NCBI RefSeq assembly: GCF_039535475.1
Contig: NZ_BAAAXG010000027.1
Location: forward strand, 379,311 to 443,310
Direction: 5' to 3'
From: Streptomyces showdoensis
GTDB lineage: Bacteria > Actinomycetota > Actinomycetes > Streptomycetales > Streptomycetaceae
Length of the DNA: 64,000 bases
Part shown: piece after piece, positions 61,760 to 64,000 of the stretch
Layout: every line of letters starts with the position of its first letter
Position numbering within the stretch: the stretch's first letter is position 1
Notes under the pieces: model-generated
Databases searched by the model: none
The model's input: the letters and a program-made list of their open reading frames with translations, nothing else
What the model was told of the DNA's origin: nothing
Program-made: the position numbers and the translations under genes

Positions 61760-62827
61760 ATGACCAAAATCGAACGTACATCCCGTAGTTCAACGGTGCA
61801 CCGGGTATGTCTGGACCGAACCGAACCAGGGGGAACCTTGTCCGACGCCGCGCTCGCCCCGACCGCCTCTCTCGTCCCTTCCACCCCTCTGACCTCCCTC
61901 CCGCCCGCACCCCCGACGGCGCCGCTCGCCGCCTACGCGCACCTGCGTCGGGAGGAGCACCTCCTCGTGACCGGCTGGGAGAGACGGTCCCCCGGCGAGG
62001 TCGTCCTGGGCGTCAGATGGCCCGCGGTGCAGGGGGAGTTACCGTACGACCCGCGCGTCCTGGCCCAGACCGTCCGGCAGTGCGGACTGGTCGTCGCGCA
62101 CGCCGTGCACGAGGTCCCGCTGACCCACCAGACCATGCTCAGCACCCTCGACCTCGCCATAGCCGCCGGCCTGTGCGTCCCCCGCGGCCAGGCCACCGCC
62201 CTGGACGTCCACGTCGCCGTCCGGGACGCCGGGGCCGGCCGGCGGACGGCCGGATCTCTCCACATGACCTTTCGGATCCTTGCGGGCGGAACCATCGTGG
62301 CCCGCGCCGAGAGCGAGTTCACCTGGATCTCGGAACGGGTGTACGCGCGGGTCCGCGGTCCCCGCCGGGACGTGGCGTGGGGCGGCTGGGAGCTCCCGCC
62401 GCCCGTGGACGCCCGGCTGGTCGGCCGGGCGTCGCCGGGGGAGGTGATGCTGGCCGCCGGGGACCGGCCGGACCGCTGGCTGCTGCGCAACGACCCGGGG
62501 GACCGGCTGCTCTTCGACCACCCGGTCGACCACGTGCCCGGCCTCGCGCTGCTGGAGGCCGCCGACCAGGCGGCCCGCGCCCTGCGGGCCCCGGCCCCGT
62601 TCGAACCCGTCGCGATCGAGGCCTCCTACCGCAGGTACGTCGAGTTCGACCGGCCCTGCTGGATCGCGGCCGCGCCGCTGCCGGAGCCGGGCGCGGTGCG
62701 GGTCCTCGGGACGCAGGAGGGGGAGGAGGCCTTCCGCGTCGACTTCCGTACGGGGCGGCTGACCGTACGAGCGGCGGCGTCCCGGCCCGTACGCACGACT
62801 CGGCCCTGCGTTCCGCCCCCGTGGTGA
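61760..62827 (+). CDS. AfsA-family gamma-butyrolactone (A-factor) synthase homologue
   Basis: A 355-residue member of the AfsA/ScbA family, which condenses a beta-ketoacyl-ACP with dihydroxyacetone phosphate to start A-factor-like signals. Two hot-dog repeats are visible, with marks HAVHEVPLTHQ (about 118-128) and FDHPVDHVPGLALLEA (about 250-265). The N terminus (about 1-45) is Ser/Thr/Pro-rich. ATG 61760 lacks a good ribosome-binding site; a TTG at 61838 with GGGGGA upstream is an alternative. An in-frame TTA codon (62039-62041) makes it bldA-dependent. No receptor gene is adjacent. Confidence 0.85.
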   Translation: MTKIERTSRSSTVHRVCLDRTEPGGTLSDAALAPTASLVPSTPLTSLPPAPPTAPLAAYAHLRREEHLLVTGWERRSPGEVVLGVRWPAVQGELPYDPRVLAQTVRQCGLVVAHAVHEVPLTHQTMLSTLDLAIAAGLCVPRGQATALDVHVAVRDAGAGRRTAGSLHMTFRILAGGTIVARAESEFTWISERVYARVRGPRRDVAWGGWELPPPVDARLVGRASPGEVMLAAGDRPDRWLLRNDPGDRLLFDHPVDHVPGLALLEAADQAARALRAPAPFEPVAIEASYRRYVEFDRPCWIAAAPLPEPGAVRVLGTQEGEEAFRVDFRTGRLTVRAAASRPVRTTRPCVPPPW

Positions 62828-62862
62828 AGGGGCCGGTCCGCAGGGCCGGGAGTGTCCGTGCG

Positions 62863-64000
62863 TTACGGCGCGGCCGTCAGGCTCTCGGCCTCCGCCGGCT
62901 CCTCCTTCGTCTCCTTCGGGACCCAGCGCAGCGCCAGGACGCCGAGGGCCAGGCAGAGCAGGCTCGCCACGCCGACCGCCACGTGCAGACCGGTGAGGAA
63001 GGCGTCCTCGGCCTCGGCGACGACGGCGGGGGAGAGGCCCGGCTTGTCCAGCGTCTCGTTGAGCGTGCCCGCGATGTCGGGGCCGAACAGCCGGAAGCAG
63101 ACCGCCGCCAGCGAGCCGAGCAGCGAGATGCCCAGCGCGTTGCCCAGCTCGTTGCTGGTCTCGGCGAGCGAGGCGGCCGAACCCGCGCGCTCCGGCGGGA
63201 CCGCCGCGACGGCGGTGTCGGCGACCAGGCTGAAGGAGAGGCCGTAGCCGACACCGGCGACGATCGTGGAGGCGATGAACGCCGCCACGCCGTGTTCGGT
63301 GGTGGTCGCCAGGAGGAGCAGCAGGCCGACGCCCATGAAGAAGTGGGAGGCGATGAGCGCCGACCGGGTGCCGATCCGCTCGGCGATGACGCTCGTCTTG
63401 ATGCACACGACGGTCAGGACCGCCGCTCCGGGCAGGGCCAGCAGGGCCGCCGCGAGGACGCTGTAGCCGAGGACCGACTGGAGGTAGATGCCGCTCAGGT
63501 AGCCGGCGGCGGCCCAGGCGACGAGCGTCAGCAGACCGGTGAGGATGGCCACCGTGAACACCCGGTCCTTGAACAGCCGCAGGTCGAGCAGCGGGTGCTC
63601 CAGGTGGAACTGGCGGCGCACGAACCACACCAGGAGGGCGACGCCGACGACACCGGTGACGGCCTGCACGGGGGAGAAGCCCTCCGCCGCGGCCGTCTTG
63701 ATCGAGTAGACGGCCAGCAGGATGCCGACGGCGGACAGGGCGACGCTGAGGGCGTCCACCCGGCCCGGGTTGGTGGTGCGGACCTCGCGCAGCAGCACCG
63801 GCGCGAAGGCGAGGAACAGCACGACGACCGGCAGGTTGATGAGGAAGACCGAGCCCCACTCGAAGCGGCTCAGCAGCAGTCCGCCGATGACCGGTCCGGC
63901 CGCGAATCCGGCGGCGAACGTGGCCGCGAAGATGCCGATGGCCTGCGAGCGCTGGCGGGCGTCGTGGAAGAGGTTGCTGATGATGGCGAGGCCGGCGGGC
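62863..64000 (-). CDS. MFS drug exporter, DHA2/TetA-like (partial)
   Basis: The C-terminal roughly 378 residues of a 14-helix MFS exporter; the start lies beyond the right edge. The visible part includes GIFAATFAAGFAAGPVIGG (motif C of antiporters) and WGSVFLINLPVVVLF, with many further helices, ending in a charged tail (KETKEEPAEAESL). It converges with the AfsA-like gene over a 35-bp gap. It could be a second exporter for the cluster product or belong to a neighbouring unit. Confidence 0.85.
   Translation of the reverse strand, partial: PAGLAIISNLFHDARQRSQAIGIFAATFAAGFAAGPVIGGLLLSRFEWGSVFLINLPVVVLFLAFAPVLLREVRTTNPGRVDALSVALSAVGILLAVYSIKTAAAEGFSPVQAVTGVVGVALLVWFVRRQFHLEHPLLDLRLFKDRVFTVAILTGLLTLVAWAAAGYLSGIYLQSVLGYSVLAAALLALPGAAVLTVVCIKTSVIAERIGTRSALIASHFFMGVGLLLLLATTTEHGVAAFIASTIVAGVGYGLSFSLVADTAVAAVPPERAGSAASLAETSNELGNALGISLLGSLAAVCFRLFGPDIAGTLNETLDKPGLSPAVVAEAEDAFLTGLHVAVGVASLLCLALGVLALRWVPKETKEEPAEAESLTAAP

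Noticed and set aside
61778..61810. ACATCCCG and CGGGTATGT near the AfsA-like start as a gamma-butyrolactone receptor (ARE) box
   Set aside because: The arms are about 15 bp apart and do not fit the usual ARE spacing, and they may lie inside the coding sequence.

Overview
The window is high-GC actinobacterial DNA, almost certainly Streptomyces. The signs are dense GC-rich codons, many GTG starts, 4-base ATGA/GTGA overlaps inside operons, rare TTA leucine codons confined largely to regulators and mobile-element-like genes, and an AfsA (A-factor synthase) homologue.

Layout. (1) 1-20 kb holds ordinary chromosomal genes: a DeoR-type regulator, a membrane hydrolase, a beta-helix/AAA+ fusion, a MOSC protein, an HpnB-like glycosyltransferase, an Asp/Glu racemase-like protein, apolipoprotein N-acyltransferase (lnt), a Nudix hydrolase, an SDR, a GAF/PucR regulator with DnaA boxes in front of it, a CoA-transferase/PhzF-like pair, a LysR/EamA divergent pair and an AI-2E-type permease. 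(2) 21.1-24.3 kb is a tightly overlapping four-gene operon of unknown purpose: EF-hand protein, isocitrate/isopropylmalate-dehydrogenase-like protein, isochorismatase-fold hydrolase, SAM methyltransferase. (3) 24.5-27.5 kb is lutABC for lactate oxidation. (4) About 27.6-58.6 kb is a biosynthetic gene cluster for an aryl natural product. (5) 58.6-64 kb carries two decayed transposase-like genes, an AfsA homologue and the end of an MFS exporter, which probably form the cluster's right flank.

How the cluster appears to work (inference from families). A dedicated aspartokinase, a GriI-type aldolase and a GriH-type synthase would make 3-amino-4-hydroxybenzoate (3,4-AHBA) from aspartate and a C3 sugar phosphate. 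Two class II DAHP synthases, two fused PhzE-type ADIC synthases, two isochorismatase/PhzD-type hydrolases and one EntA-type dehydrogenase would make 3-hydroxyanthranilate (3-HAA) from chorismate. Both are ortho-aminophenol acids. A PaaK-type aryl-acid ligase and an amidohydrolase-fold protein, translationally coupled, are the pair used to join such units into benzoxazoles in the A33853 and nataxazole pathways. Three flavin monooxygenases, a methyltransferase, a cupin, a DsbA-like protein and a 14-helix exporter would tailor and export the product. I therefore predict a benzoxazole-like (or other linked aminophenol) compound that joins a GriHI-derived and a PhzCDE-derived ring. This pairing, with doubled PhzC, D and E genes, is the main candidate for something undescribed.

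Regulation is unusually visible. A shared inverted-repeat element (ATCACG-N9-GATC) lies in front of four transcription units. An 11-bp-period repeat array of about 19 units lies between a DAHP synthase and a large LuxR (LAL) regulator, with related repeats 15 kb away. Three 19-bp-period iterons lie upstream of the second DAHP synthase. TTA codons in the LAL, AfsA-like and aspartokinase genes suggest bldA control.

Calls rest on reading the sequence and family knowledge only; no database search was run.
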